Shown: positions 42,369-51,055 of the stretch, piece after piece
How the letters are laid out: the number at the start of each line of letters is the position of its first letter
Numbering within the stretch: position 1 is the stretch's first letter
Made by a program: the position numbers and the translations under genes
Notes under the pieces: generated by a model
Seen by the model: the letters and a program-made list of their open reading frames with translations, nothing else
Databases searched by the model: none
Told to the model about the DNA's origin: nothing
Origin: Eggerthellaceae bacterium
GTDB taxonomy: Bacteria; Actinomycetota; Coriobacteriia; Coriobacteriales; Eggerthellaceae
NCBI GenBank assembly: GCA_022791455.1
Contig: JAAVZC010000014.1
Coordinates: 459,119-523,118, forward strand
Direction: 5' to 3'
DNA length: 64,000 nt

Positions 42369-45338
42369 CTAGTTCTCGTTTCCGTTCCGCGCCTGGGCGG
42401 CGACGGCCAACTCGGCCACAATTTCGGCGCGCGTGAGCACCCGCACGTTGGTACTGGGCATGGAGCGCAGGAAAATCTTCCCGTACCACTTCGACACAAT
42501 GCGGCTGTCCGCCAAAATGACCGCCCCCTCGTCGGTGGCCTTGCGAATCAGACGGCCCGCCGCCTGCTTGATCTCGGTCACCGCCGCCGGCAGCACGTAG
42601 CGCTTCCACGCGCCATCGTCCCGGTTCGCGCGCTCGCAGGAGAGCGGATCGCTCGGTTTGGAGAATGGCAGCTTCGGAATGACCACACCCTTGAGCGTAG
42701 CGCCGGGCGCATCGAACCCTTCCCAGAAGCTCTTGAGGGCGAACAGCGAAAGGTGTTCGTCCGCCACAAAATCGTCCCGAAGGCCCTTCACCGATACGCC
42801 CCATTTTTGACACACGAGGCGTAGATCGTTCTCTTTCAGCACCGGAGAGACGCCGTCGAAGCAGCGCTCCATCTCGCGTCGGTTGGTGAACAGGGTGAGC
42901 ATGGAGCCGTTCTGCGCCAGGTGCGCTTGGGCCAGGAATTCGCTCAGCGCATCCAGGTAGGCGGGGCTGTTGGGTTCGGGCATGTCTTTCGGCACGTAGA
43001 TGACCATGTTCCGATCGAAATCGTAACTGGAGGCCAGTTCCAGGCTTCGGCACGCGCTGGATTCGGACGTGTTCAATCCCATCGCGTCGAAAAAGGCCTG
43101 GAAGGACCCGTCCACCGTCACCGTGGCGGAAGTGAATACGATGGAGCGGGTGGCCGGGTAGAGCACCTCGTCCAAATAGCCGCCCACGTTGAACAACTGC
43201 GCCTGCAGCTTGTCGGTGCCTTTGTCGTCTTTTCGATTAAGGAAGGCGGAGTACACGTAGCGGTCGCTCACGTTCTTGAACAGCACGTCGCAGGTGCCCA
43301 CGATGCACTTCAAATCCAGCACGGCCGAGGCCAACTCGCGCTGTACGCTTTCGCAGCCGTCAAGATCCTCGAGGTACGTCACCACCTCTTGGCTCGCCGC
43401 GATCAGACGCTCCACCGCGTCATTCAGTGCCAAGCCCTTTTCCTTCACATCTTTGAAGGTATACGAACTCAGGATGTCGTCGTTGAGCCAGATTTCCACG
43501 GTCTCGTAAGATTTCGAGCCGCGCTTCTCGTCGAAGAAGAGCAAACCCTTCAGCGAGCGGGCGTACTCTTCCACCGCCTCCGCGTACAGCTGGCTGGCAG
43601 ATTTCGCCTTTTGCAGCAGCCCGTAGAGCAGCGTTGATGCTTCTTCTTTTCCCGCCGGCACTGCCACTTTCACAATGCGGTCATAAATGTTGCGCCGATT
43701 CGCGGTGGGCGAAACCTTGCGCGCCAGCCGACGCAGCGGCGCTACCTCCAAGTTGCAGGAGAGGGCGTCGCGCGCCTCGCTTTCCGCCCCATGGGCCTCG
43801 TCCACCACCCAATAGGGCGTGGCCGGCAGCAACGCATGGTCGGTGGCCACGTCGCGGAAGAACAGGCTGTGGTTGGTCACCACCACATGCGAGGCCGCTG
43901 CGCGGGCGCGGGCGCCGAACACGAAGCACTGGCCGTTGTAATACGGGCACTTGTGACGCAGGCAGTCGTGGCTGGCGGTGGTGAAGCTGTAGCGCGGCGT
44001 GGTTTGGAAGTCGATCTTCAGCGTGTCCAGGTCGTTGTAATCGCACTGCTCGGCATACGAAAGCAGCGCCGCCATCGAAGGAGCCTGTGAAACCGAACGG
44101 TTGTGAACGTTCACCAGCTGGGCGCCGTCTTCCACCAGGCGCTCCAACTTCCACAGGCACAAATAGTGGGAAAAGCCCTTCAGCGGGGCGAAACTCAAGG
44201 GCGCCGCAGTGGGGTCTTCATCGGCCATCGCCTTGGCCAAGCTCGGCAGCTCCTTGTATACCAACTGGTCGAGCAGGGCGTTCGTCTTCGTGGTCACGCC
44301 CACGGTAATGTCGTTGTCTCGCGCGAGCGCCGCCGCCGAAGCCAGATAGGCCATCGACTTTCCCACGCCCGTACCCGCTTCCACTACCAGGTTCGTGGAA
44401 TCTTCGAACGCCGCGCGCACCGCTTGGGCCATCTGCTCCTGCTCGGCGCGCGGTTCGTAGCCGCCGTAGATATGGGAAAGCAATCCGTCCGGCGCGAAAT
44501 CTGCCGCTACTTGTTCCGCAGTGGGAAATTCCAAATGAGTCGGCAGCTCTTCCATCACCGAGCTCAGGCTACGCTTGGGTGTCAAATCCACACCCTTTAG
44601 CGCCTCGCGCCTCATGCGGCGCAGCGAGAAGGGCAGCTCCTCGTGAAGGGAAGCGAAGTAGGCGAACGCCGCGCCCGTCGGCCACTCCTCTACTGGGCAC
44701 AGCGAGGCAATCTTGCCCACCAGCGCCGGGGGCATCTGAGACATCGCCGCCAGTAAGATGCGGAACAGCGCACAAGTAGCGGCCACATCGTCATCCGCTC
44801 GATGAGTCGAAACCGGAGCGCCAAACGCCTTCACCAAGTCGATGAGCCGATGGGACTTCATGCGCGGCAGCGAAATACGGGCCATATCCAGCGAATCCAG
44901 CCACAAGTTCTCCAGCAGCGGATACCCTTCCGGATGCCTCGTGGTGAAGGTGCGGTCGAAGTTGGCGTTGTGGGCCACCACCGTCGCATCGCCCACGAAT
45001 TCCACGAGCGCAGCCAACGCCTCCTGCGGAGTGGGCGCATCAGCCACATCTTCGTCGGTGATGTGCGTCAGATGCACCACGTCTTCCGGAATAGGCTTCC
45101 CTGGGTTCACAAACGTGACATACCAGTCCACCACTTCGCCCTTCTCCAGACGTGCGGCCGCAATTTGAGTCAGCTCGTCGTGCTTGAAGGACACACCTGT
45201 AGTTTCCGTGTCCAGCACCACCACATTCGTGTCGAAGGGCCCGAAATCCATTTCCTGCGCCAATTGGGGCAGCGACGCATATCGCTCCACAATTCTCTGG
45301 GGCGTGCCATCGCAAATATATTCGCTCAATTGGTTCAT
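42369..45338 (-). CDS. dinG: DnaQ-like exonuclease fused to DinG-type helicase
   Basis: A 989-residue protein. Residues 30-200 are a DEDDh 3'-5' exonuclease (VLDTETTGV, VVAHNANFD, THRADDDV). From about 270 runs an XPD/DinG-type superfamily 2 helicase: Walker A EAGTGVGKSMAYLAS, a likely FeS cluster in CLRHKCPYYNGQC, DEAH box VVDEAHGAES, and late motifs VVIPKLPFSKPSDPLS and EIKQAAGRLIRKATDEG. Such fusions are known from Gram-positive bacteria. It should unwind DNA and degrade 3' ends in repair. The start at 45338 has AGAGG upstream. It is divergent from the 45489 gene and followed by a coupled hypothetical gene. Confidence 0.93.
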   Translation of the reverse strand: MNQLSEYICDGTPQRIVERYASLPQLAQEMDFGPFDTNVVVLDTETTGVSFKHDELTQIAAARLEKGEVVDWYVTFVNPGKPIPEDVVHLTHITDEDVADAPTPQEALAALVEFVGDATVVAHNANFDRTFTTRHPEGYPLLENLWLDSLDMARISLPRMKSHRLIDLVKAFGAPVSTHRADDDVAATCALFRILLAAMSQMPPALVGKIASLCPVEEWPTGAAFAYFASLHEELPFSLRRMRREALKGVDLTPKRSLSSVMEELPTHLEFPTAEQVAADFAPDGLLSHIYGGYEPRAEQEQMAQAVRAAFEDSTNLVVEAGTGVGKSMAYLASAAALARDNDITVGVTTKTNALLDQLVYKELPSLAKAMADEDPTAAPLSFAPLKGFSHYLCLWKLERLVEDGAQLVNVHNRSVSQAPSMAALLSYAEQCDYNDLDTLKIDFQTTPRYSFTTASHDCLRHKCPYYNGQCFVFGARARAAASHVVVTNHSLFFRDVATDHALLPATPYWVVDEAHGAESEARDALSCNLEVAPLRRLARKVSPTANRRNIYDRIVKVAVPAGKEEASTLLYGLLQKAKSASQLYAEAVEEYARSLKGLLFFDEKRGSKSYETVEIWLNDDILSSYTFKDVKEKGLALNDAVERLIAASQEVVTYLEDLDGCESVQRELASAVLDLKCIVGTCDVLFKNVSDRYVYSAFLNRKDDKGTDKLQAQLFNVGGYLDEVLYPATRSIVFTSATVTVDGSFQAFFDAMGLNTSESSACRSLELASSYDFDRNMVIYVPKDMPEPNSPAYLDALSEFLAQAHLAQNGSMLTLFTNRREMERCFDGVSPVLKENDLRLVCQKWGVSVKGLRDDFVADEHLSLFALKSFWEGFDAPGATLKGVVIPKLPFSKPSDPLSCERANRDDGAWKRYVLPAAVTEIKQAAGRLIRKATDEGAVILADSRIVSKWYGKIFLRSMPSTNVRVLTRAEIVAELAVAAQARNGNEN

Positions 45339-45488
45339 TGCATTCCTCTTGTATCATCCATCCCGCCGCTTCGCAGGGGAATTACGCTCGCACAGGGCGA
45401 ACTATCCTATCATGAAGGGTACGTGATGCGGGCCTCTTGTCGGGAGCGTGTTACAGCCGGTAATTCTACCAGTCGAAGGAAGGCCCTC

Positions 45489-46124
45489 ATGCAAGAGTAT
45501 TTCGGAACCTACCAAAGATTCGAGACGGTGTCGAAGAAGGATGCGGGCGCGCTCTTGGGGGCCGACAACATCATCGGTGACCAGTACCAGATTCAGCTTG
45601 AACTTGAGGATGGCGTCCACCGCGGCTGGCTGGTCAACCGGTTTAATGCGCGTATCGGGTACTTTGATGAGGAGTTTTCTCGCCGTTTGAGCCTGTTCAA
45701 GGCTAAGGGCATGGAGATGGCGGCCCTTCTCTCATTCGTGGCCTTTACCGAGAGTCCGGAGCCGGGGCATTATTGGGGCGAGATGGCGGTTATTGCCTAC
45801 GACCCCCACGAGAAGACGGCATTTGAGATTTTCTGCCAGGCAGTTGCCAAGAAGATTGGCGAAGGGGTGCACCCGGATCTTGATATTCCGGAGGAGAAGG
45901 TGGCGGAAATCGTCTCATCTGGCGGGACATGGCTGCCGGAAAAGAACCTGCCCTACCCTGAGCTGCCGAAGGGGTCCGTATTCCTGAAGCGCCGCCGCTC
46001 CCTGATGGATGGCGTGATCGAACAAGGACGCAAAGGAAACGTCGGCTGCTACATCATCAGCTGGGCCATCCTCCTCGGCCTCGTAGCCCTCATAATCTGG
46101 ACCTTCGCCTCCTGCGCTGCTTAA
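45489..46124 (+). CDS. hypothetical protein with C-terminal membrane helix
   Basis: A 211-residue protein. The body (1-185) is soluble with an alternating pattern (IIGDQYQIQLELEDGVHRGWLVNRF, IGYFDEEFSRRLSLFKAKG, VIAYDPHEKTAFEIFCQAVAKKIGEG), and a single hydrophobic helix ends it (IISWAILLGLVALIIWTFA), so it is probably tail-anchored with the body in the cytoplasm. The ATG at 45489 follows GAAGGAAGG; a much longer upstream frame runs antisense to dinG and is not used. I do not recognise a family; similar proteins may be common in Coriobacteriia. It converges with the GIY-YIG gene over a 44-bp inverted repeat. Confidence 0.75.
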   Translation: MQEYFGTYQRFETVSKKDAGALLGADNIIGDQYQIQLELEDGVHRGWLVNRFNARIGYFDEEFSRRLSLFKAKGMEMAALLSFVAFTESPEPGHYWGEMAVIAYDPHEKTAFEIFCQAVAKKIGEGVHPDLDIPEEKVAEIVSSGGTWLPEKNLPYPELPKGSVFLKRRRSLMDGVIEQGRKGNVGCYIISWAILLGLVALIIWTFASCAA

Positions 46125-46126
46125 GG

Positions 46127-46263
46127 GAGATCCTTCGACTCCGGCCTTCGGCCTCCGCTCAGGATGACAATATTTTATGAATTGGCCTAATGGATGAGAT
46201 GAGACTTATGCCATACCCGTTGTCATCCTGAGCGGAGGCCGAAGGCCGGAGTCGAAGGATCTC
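46127..46263. repeat. family A head-to-head pair, perfect 44-bp inverted repeat
   Basis: Two complete family A copies (46127-46170 and 46220-46263) are perfect reverse complements with a 49-base AT-rich spacer. The pair fills the gap between the converging tail-anchored-protein and GIY-YIG genes and touches the stop of the latter. It should fold into a strong hairpin. Confidence 0.95.
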
Positions 46264-46553
46264 TACAGCAGGGTTATTTCTTCCCATGAAGGATTAACTT
46301 GGCTTATAAGTTTTTCCTTCTTAACCCTTGACCAGCCTTTCAACTGCTTTTCCCTGCTCAAGGCATCATCAATCTGCTGATACAACTCGCAATATATCAG
46401 CTTATCTACGTTGTATTTCTGGGTAAACCCGGGAATAAGATGCGATTTATGCTCCCACACCCTTCTCGCCAAATCCGTAGTCACCCCAATATAGAGCGAT
46501 GTATGCGAGCTGTTAGTCAAAATGTAAACCCACGCTACATCACCGTCTTTCAT
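46263..46553 (-). CDS. GIY-YIG nuclease-domain protein
   Basis: A 96-residue protein of the UPF0213/YhbQ-type GIY-YIG group: WVYILTNSSHTSLYIGVT carries the first motif, then DLARRVWEHK with its conserved Arg, and a terminal EKQLKGWSRVKKEKLI. These single-domain proteins are small endonuclease-like proteins of unclear cellular role. It ends inside the repeat pair and starts three bases before the ddl stop on the same strand, so it probably shares the ddl transcript. Base composition is lower in GC than neighbours to the left. Confidence 0.93.
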   Translation of the reverse strand: MKDGDVAWVYILTNSSHTSLYIGVTTDLARRVWEHKSHLIPGFTQKYNVDKLIYCELYQQIDDALSREKQLKGWSRVKKEKLISQVNPSWEEITLL

Positions 46554-46556
46554 CTC

Positions 46557-47507
46557 TTACTCCAATGCAAGCTCTATGAGTTTGGTGCAGAGTTCGGGGA
46601 AGGTTAGGCCGGCGGCTTTGGCGGCGTCGGGGAGGAGGGAGGTGGCGGTCATGCCGGGGATGGTGTTGGTTTCCAACACCCAGGCGCGGCCGTCTTCCTC
46701 ATTTAGTAGGATATCAGTGCGGGAAACACCTGAGCAGCCGAGGGCTTTGTGGGCCCTTACGGCCAAATCTTGTACCATTTCCGTGAAATCATCGCCGATT
46801 TCAGCCGGCACAATGTGTTTCGATCCACCCGGCGCGTACTTCGAATCGAAGTTGTAAAACTCATCTCGGGGGATGATCTCGATGATCGGCAATGCCTCGG
46901 CATCCTCGTTGCCCAAGACTACGACTGTCAGCTCTCGTCCCGAAACAAAAGCCTCGACAATGGCTTTGTCGTCCACTTCCAGGACTTTTTCCACAGCTTC
47001 TGCAATCGATTCAGGGGTATCGGTCATGTAAATACCGAACGAACTGCCCTCACATGCCGGTTTCACAACCGATTTCGGCCCAACCACCTTCGCTGCAGCT
47101 TCGGCATCGAATTCCTGGGCTTTTTCGATCACCAAAGAATCGGGGGTGGGGATTCCCTGTTGACGATAGAACATCTTGGAAATACCCTTGTCCATCGCAA
47201 TTCCGCTGGCCAACGTATGGGAACAGGTGTACGGTATCTCTAAAGTCTCCAACATACCCTGAATCTGGCCATCTTCACCGCCCCGGCCATGAAGACACAG
47301 GAACGCAACGTCAAAATTTCCCAAAATCAGCTTCTGAATATCGGATTTCTCGGCAGGATCAAGCTTCGTCACGTTGAAACCGGCAGCTTCAAGTGCTTCT
47401 CCGGCACCTTTTCCCGACGCAAGAGAGATCTCGCGCTCGCTACTTTTTCCACCGGAAAGCAATGCCACGTTCATTTCAGACGGATTGATCACCGGAATTC
47501 CTTTCAC
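46557..47507 (-). CDS. ddl: D-alanine--D-alanine ligase
   Basis: A 316-residue ATP-grasp ligase that makes D-Ala-D-Ala for peptidoglycan. Features: the N-terminal LLSGGKSSEREISLASG, LCLHGRGGEDGQIQGMLE, the ATP site SVVKPACEGSSFGI, EAFVSGRELTVVVLG, and the metal-binding end LETNTIPGMTATSLLP. A GTG start at 47507 is preferred, with AAAGGA just upstream; the next ATG (47474) has no such site. It is divergent from rlmN with 91 bp between. The minus-strand TATACT at 47530-47535 could be its -10. Confidence 0.95.
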   Translation of the reverse strand: MKGIPVINPSEMNVALLSGGKSSEREISLASGKGAGEALEAAGFNVTKLDPAEKSDIQKLILGNFDVAFLCLHGRGGEDGQIQGMLETLEIPYTCSHTLASGIAMDKGISKMFYRQQGIPTPDSLVIEKAQEFDAEAAAKVVGPKSVVKPACEGSSFGIYMTDTPESIAEAVEKVLEVDDKAIVEAFVSGRELTVVVLGNEDAEALPIIEIIPRDEFYNFDSKYAPGGSKHIVPAEIGDDFTEMVQDLAVRAHKALGCSGVSRTDILLNEEDGRAWVLETNTIPGMTATSLLPDAAKAAGLTFPELCTKLIELALE

Positions 47508-47586
47508 TTGATCCTTTGAGGCGCTGGCAAGTATACCAAATCGGATATGTTTGCCTCCAAAGGGATACCCGGCAGGTCAGGATTAC

Positions 47587-47598
47587 TATAATGAACCC
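47587..47598 (+). promoter_or_regulatory. rlmN -10 box with a nearly leaderless start
   Basis: TATAAT at 47587-47592 lies only six bases before the rlmN ATG (47599), so a transcript from it would begin at or next to the start codon. No Shine-Dalgarno precedes the ATG and the -35 is poor. Confidence 0.5.
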
Positions 47599-48627
47599 AT
47601 GGATAGATCAATCAAAACATATTCTCTCGAGGAATTGAGCAGGGTTACTGCTGAGGCGGCCCAACCTAAATTTCGTAACAAACAATTGTTCGAGTGGCTT
47701 CACAAGCACCATGCGCTCTCCTATGACGAGATGACAAACCTTCCAAAAGCATTCCGAGAGTTCCTTTCTCAAAACTATCCCTTGAATAGTCCCCAAATCG
47801 CTGATAAACAAGTATCTATCGACGGGACCAGGAAATACATCCTTCGCCTTCATGATGGTTCTCTCGTTGAAACTGTCGGCATTCCCTCTTCTGATGGAAA
47901 GCGTCTGAGCGTTTGCGTTTCCTCTCAAGTTGGGTGCGCTATAGCCTGCGAGTTTTGTGCCACCGGACGAGAAGGATTCTCTCGAAACCTTGAACCTTTT
48001 GAAATATCTGACCAGGTTGCTGTCGTCGAACGAGATTTTGAGAAACCAGTTACAAGCGTGGTTGTCATGGGTCAAGGCGAACCATTTCTCAATTTCGACA
48101 ACCTTGTTATTGCGCTTGAAGAGCTGAACAGTCCAGAATCATTTAATATCGGTGCGCGTCATATCACCGTTTCAACTTGCGGCATACTGAATGGAATTGA
48201 TCGCTTTGCATCTCTCCCCTATCAATACACACTTGCTATCTCTCTTCATAGTGCCATCCAGGCTGATCGCGATCGAATAATGCCTCGCGTTGTAAACCAG
48301 CCGCTTGATGAACTCATCGAACACCTGAAACAATATGTAGATGAAACCAACCGTCGCGTTACTTTCGAATATCTCCTTATCAAAGGTCTCAATGACTCTG
48401 ATAAACACATTGATGCACTTATTGAATACTCGAAACAACTGCTCTGCCATATCAATCTTCTTACGGTAAACACCGTTGAAGGTTCGCCCTTCCTTCCGCC
48501 TGATAAAGAAACAGTAGAAAAATGGCTCCATCGCCTCAATCAATCGGGAACTGAGACAACGCTGAGAAACTCCCGAGGTGCTGATATAGATGGAGCATGT
48601 GGTCAGCTGAAGAATCACTTCAAATAA
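47599..48627 (+). CDS. rlmN: RlmN dual-specificity rRNA/tRNA m2A methyltransferase
   Basis: A 342-residue radical-SAM methyltransferase that methylates A2503 of 23S rRNA and A37 of some tRNAs. The cluster motif is CAIACEFC (C-x3-C-x2-C) after VCVSSQVG; the methyl-carrying Cys lies in DIDGACGQL near the C-terminus. VVMGQGEPFLNFDNL and ISLHSAIQADRDRIMP are standard. The start at 47599 (MDRSIKTYS) lacks a ribosome-binding site but sits right after a TATAAT box, consistent with leaderless translation. GC content is clearly lower than in the left part of the window. It converges with parB over a parS palindrome. Confidence 0.96.
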   Translation: MDRSIKTYSLEELSRVTAEAAQPKFRNKQLFEWLHKHHALSYDEMTNLPKAFREFLSQNYPLNSPQIADKQVSIDGTRKYILRLHDGSLVETVGIPSSDGKRLSVCVSSQVGCAIACEFCATGREGFSRNLEPFEISDQVAVVERDFEKPVTSVVVMGQGEPFLNFDNLVIALEELNSPESFNIGARHITVSTCGILNGIDRFASLPYQYTLAISLHSAIQADRDRIMPRVVNQPLDELIEHLKQYVDETNRRVTFEYLLIKGLNDSDKHIDALIEYSKQLLCHINLLTVNTVEGSPFLPPDKETVEKWLHRLNQSGTETTLRNSRGADIDGACGQLKNHFK

Positions 48628-48630
48628 AAT

Positions 48631-48658
48631 AGAGGGTGTTTCACGTGAAACACCCTCT
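48631..48658. terminator. 28-bp perfect palindrome containing parS, between rlmN and parB
   Basis: A perfect 28-base palindrome centred on the parS core, stem of 12 to 14 pairs, with T-rich flanks on both outgoing strands (CTTTCATTT to the right; TATTTTATTTG leftward). It should work as a bidirectional terminator for the two converging genes while also holding a parS site. Confidence 0.75.
48637..48652. other. parS site 1
   Basis: TGTTTCACGTGAAACA, identical to the bacterial parS consensus; the ParB loading site next to parB. Confidence 0.95.
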
Positions 48659-48679
48659 TTCATTTCAATCAGAGTTCAG

Positions 48680-49849
48680 TTAGGCAATCTCATCGAAGAT
48701 GCGACGGAGATCATCTTCATCAGAGAACTCAATCTCAATCTTGTTCTTACCTTTGACACTCTTGATTCTTACGTTCGTTTGCAACACATCACGGAGTGCT
48801 TTTGCCACCTTCTTATAAGCGGTGGGAAGCGGTTGACGGGTAGAAGGTTGTTCCATATTGGTCTCACGGCCAGAGAACAGACGGGCCAGCTGTTCGGTTT
48901 CGCGAACCGTCAGCTTCTGCTCCTTCAACTTCTCAATCAGCTTCTCTTGGGCAACCTCGTTCTTGACCGAGAGAATTGCACGCGCATGACCTTCAGTGAT
49001 TTCGCCGTCAAAAAGCATACGCTGGGCCTCTTCCGGAAGCTCAAGAAGACGAAGAAGGTTCGCCACTGTGGAACGTCCCTTCGAAACAGCTTGGGCAACC
49101 TCGGCCTGAGTCATACCTTTGCGATCCATAAGACGGCGGTAACCGTAAGCTTCTTCGATGGGGTTAAGATCGGAACGCTGGATGTTTTCGATAAGGGCAA
49201 GCTCAAGCGCCTTATCGTTGTCAGCCTCTTTAATAACTACCGGCACTTTTTCAAGACCAGCGCGCTGGGAGGCCTGCCAGCGACGCTCACCGGCAATGAT
49301 CTGATATTCACCGTCGCCAATTTCGCGAACTACAATCGGTTGAAGCAGGCCGTCTTTCTTGATGGAAGCAGAAAGCTCTTCGAGATCTTCCTCTTTGAAG
49401 TTGGTACGCGGCTGATCAGGATTCGGCTTGATCTTATCGATATCCATCTCATTGATGTTCTGGGAGACACGAGAAGTAACTTTTGCTTTCTCAGCCGGAA
49501 TACCTTTCATGACCCCTTCGGGGCGAATCTTCACTTCCCCAATGACTTCGGAAGTCGATGTTTCACGTGAAACATTCGCATTTGTTTCATGTGAAACAGG
49601 CTCAGCGACCTCGGATTTCTTAGGCTGCACCGGAGAGGGCTCCAAAATCGGGTCATAAGCATCGATTTCCCCAAGCTCAACCACTACTCGCTCTCGCTTA
49701 GGAGCAGCGGCCTCTTCCTTGGCTTTCTGAGACTTCTCCTCAGTGCGAGGAGTGGGCTTGTAAGGCTGAGAAGGGCGAGCAGATTCGTATGAATCGCCAA
49801 GAAGAGAACTCAAACCACGTCCCAGGCCACTTTTATTTGGTTTAGCCAC
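48680..49849 (-). CDS. parB: chromosome partitioning protein ParB
   Basis: A 389-residue ParB/Spo0J. A charged, variable tail of about 130 residues precedes the CTPase/N-engagement domain (DKIKPNPDQPRTNFKEEDLEEL; GEYQIIAGERRWQASQRAG; NIQRSDLNPIEEA) and the helix-turn-helix (MTQAEVAQAVSKGRSTVANLLRLLEL); a C-terminal dimer domain closes it. It loads at parS, spreads on DNA and recruits ParA and SMC for origin segregation. GTG 49849 overlaps the end of parA by eight bases. Two parS-like sites lie inside the gene, in the variable tail, encoding NVSRET and SHET. Confidence 0.96.
   Translation of the reverse strand: MAKPNKSGLGRGLSSLLGDSYESARPSQPYKPTPRTEEKSQKAKEEAAAPKRERVVVELGEIDAYDPILEPSPVQPKKSEVAEPVSHETNANVSRETSTSEVIGEVKIRPEGVMKGIPAEKAKVTSRVSQNINEMDIDKIKPNPDQPRTNFKEEDLEELSASIKKDGLLQPIVVREIGDGEYQIIAGERRWQASQRAGLEKVPVVIKEADNDKALELALIENIQRSDLNPIEEAYGYRRLMDRKGMTQAEVAQAVSKGRSTVANLLRLLELPEEAQRMLFDGEITEGHARAILSVKNEVAQEKLIEKLKEQKLTVRETEQLARLFSGRETNMEQPSTRQPLPTAYKKVAKALRDVLQTNVRIKSVKGKNKIEIEFSDEDDLRRIFDEIA
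49559..49574. other. parS site 2, inside parB
   Basis: TGTTTCACGTGAAACA, a perfect match within the variable N-terminal part of parB. Confidence 0.9.
49583..49598. other. parS-like site 3, inside parB
   Basis: TGTTTCATGTGAAACA, one change at the centre. It lies 24 bp from site 2. Confidence 0.7.
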
Positions 49850-50816
49850 GGCTAATCACTTCCTTTGCGAGCTCAATGTAGGAAATAGAACCTTTTCCTC
49901 GGGGATCGTATTCAGTAATGGGAAGTCCATAGCTAGGAGCTTCGGACAATTTAACGGTACGGGGAATAAGGGTATTGAACACAGTACGTCCAAAATAACC
50001 CTGAACTTCATCGACCACTTGCTTGGAGAGTGTTGTGCGGTTGTCATACATCGTCAAGAGAACGCCCAAGATATCTAGACTAGGATTTAGGCGCGTTTTG
50101 ACACGTTTCATCGAATCAAGAAGTTTTGTCACACCTTCCAGAGCATAAAACTCGCACTGAATGGGGATCAACAGCTTATCTGCAGCTACCAAGGCATTAA
50201 CCGTCAAGAGACCGAGGGAAGGAGGGCAATCGATAAAGATGTAATCATACTTGCCCCTCATCTGCCCTACAGCGTCCTTTAGACGGTTCTCGCGGGCCAT
50301 TTCAGAGACGAGTTCCACTTCAGCTCCAGCAAGGTTAATAGTTGCCGGAACAACATCCAATCCCTCACAAACATCGGGAATAATAGCTTCTTCAATTGGA
50401 ATATCGTCAAGAAGCACGTTATAGATGCAGTTTTCGACCATTCCCTTATCGATACCAAGACCACTGGAGGAATTTCCCTGAGGATCAAGGTCGATTAGGA
50501 GCACCTGTTTGTTCATTTCACCAAGTGCAGCCGACAAATTAATGGAAGTAGTGGATTTACCCACGCCACCCTTCTGGTTGAGGATAGCAACGACCTTAGT
50601 TTGACCGATCGTATGCTTGACCGGCTTCTTTTCCTTGTAAGTTTTCAGGCGAGTCGGGACATACTGCTCTTCGACATCCTCAACTACAGGCTCTTCAACC
50701 TCGCGTGTAACCACCTGATATTCAATTTCCTCATCAACGGGGGAAGTTTCCTCTATCGTTGCTGCGGGAATAGAAGAAGGAGAGCCTTCCTTCTTCTTAG
50801 AATCAAAGAAACCCAA
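49842..50816 (-). CDS. parA: chromosome partitioning ATPase ParA
   Basis: A 324-residue ParA/Soj-type ATPase with a long acidic N-terminal extension (about 70 residues) before the deviant Walker A KGGVGKSTTSINL, then VLLIDLDPQGNSSSGLG and FIDCPPSLGLLTVNAL. It moves the ParB-parS complex during origin segregation. The start is a TTG at 50816: AAGGAGGT stands five bases ahead, whereas the ATG at 50840 has no ribosome-binding site and would be inside the leader. It overlaps parB by eight bases, so the two are coupled. Two further parS copies lie upstream in the gap to rsmG. Confidence 0.95.
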   Translation of the reverse strand: MGFFDSKKKEGSPSSIPAATIEETSPVDEEIEYQVVTREVEEPVVEDVEEQYVPTRLKTYKEKKPVKHTIGQTKVVAILNQKGGVGKSTTSINLSAALGEMNKQVLLIDLDPQGNSSSGLGIDKGMVENCIYNVLLDDIPIEEAIIPDVCEGLDVVPATINLAGAEVELVSEMARENRLKDAVGQMRGKYDYIFIDCPPSLGLLTVNALVAADKLLIPIQCEFYALEGVTKLLDSMKRVKTRLNPSLDILGVLLTMYDNRTTLSKQVVDEVQGYFGRTVFNTLIPRTVKLSEAPSYGLPITEYDPRGKGSISYIELAKEVISRG

Positions 50817-50906
50817 AACTACCTCCTTAGTAGGCAACAAGCATATAACCAGGGATTAATCCCCAATATCTAAATCAAAAGGCATATTGCCCAGTTACTA
50901 AAGAAG

Positions 50907-50922
50907 TGTTTCACGTGAAACA
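50907..50922. other. parS site 4, upstream of parA
   Basis: TGTTTCACGTGAAACA in the parA upstream region; ParB binding here could also autoregulate parAB. The rest of the 239-bp gap (50817-51055) is AT-rich with no gene. Confidence 0.93.
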
Positions 50923-51038
50923 TCGAATTCAACCTCAGAAATAAATCTTGAACAGAATAGATGACCGATCACAAGGTGACAATATTGATTTTGGGGGTTG
51001 CCGCAATTAATTCGATTAAATTTTCCCGAATGGCCTCA

Positions 51039-51054
51039 TGTTTCACGTGAAACA
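51039..51054. other. parS site 5, end of rsmG
   Basis: TGTTTCACGTGAAACA two bases past the rsmG stop on the minus strand. Confidence 0.93.
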
Positions 51055-51055
51055 T

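Noticed and set aside
44802-45488. Upstream extension of the 45489 gene
   Set aside because: Antisense to the DinG-type gene; ribosome-binding site and clear protein start are at 45489.
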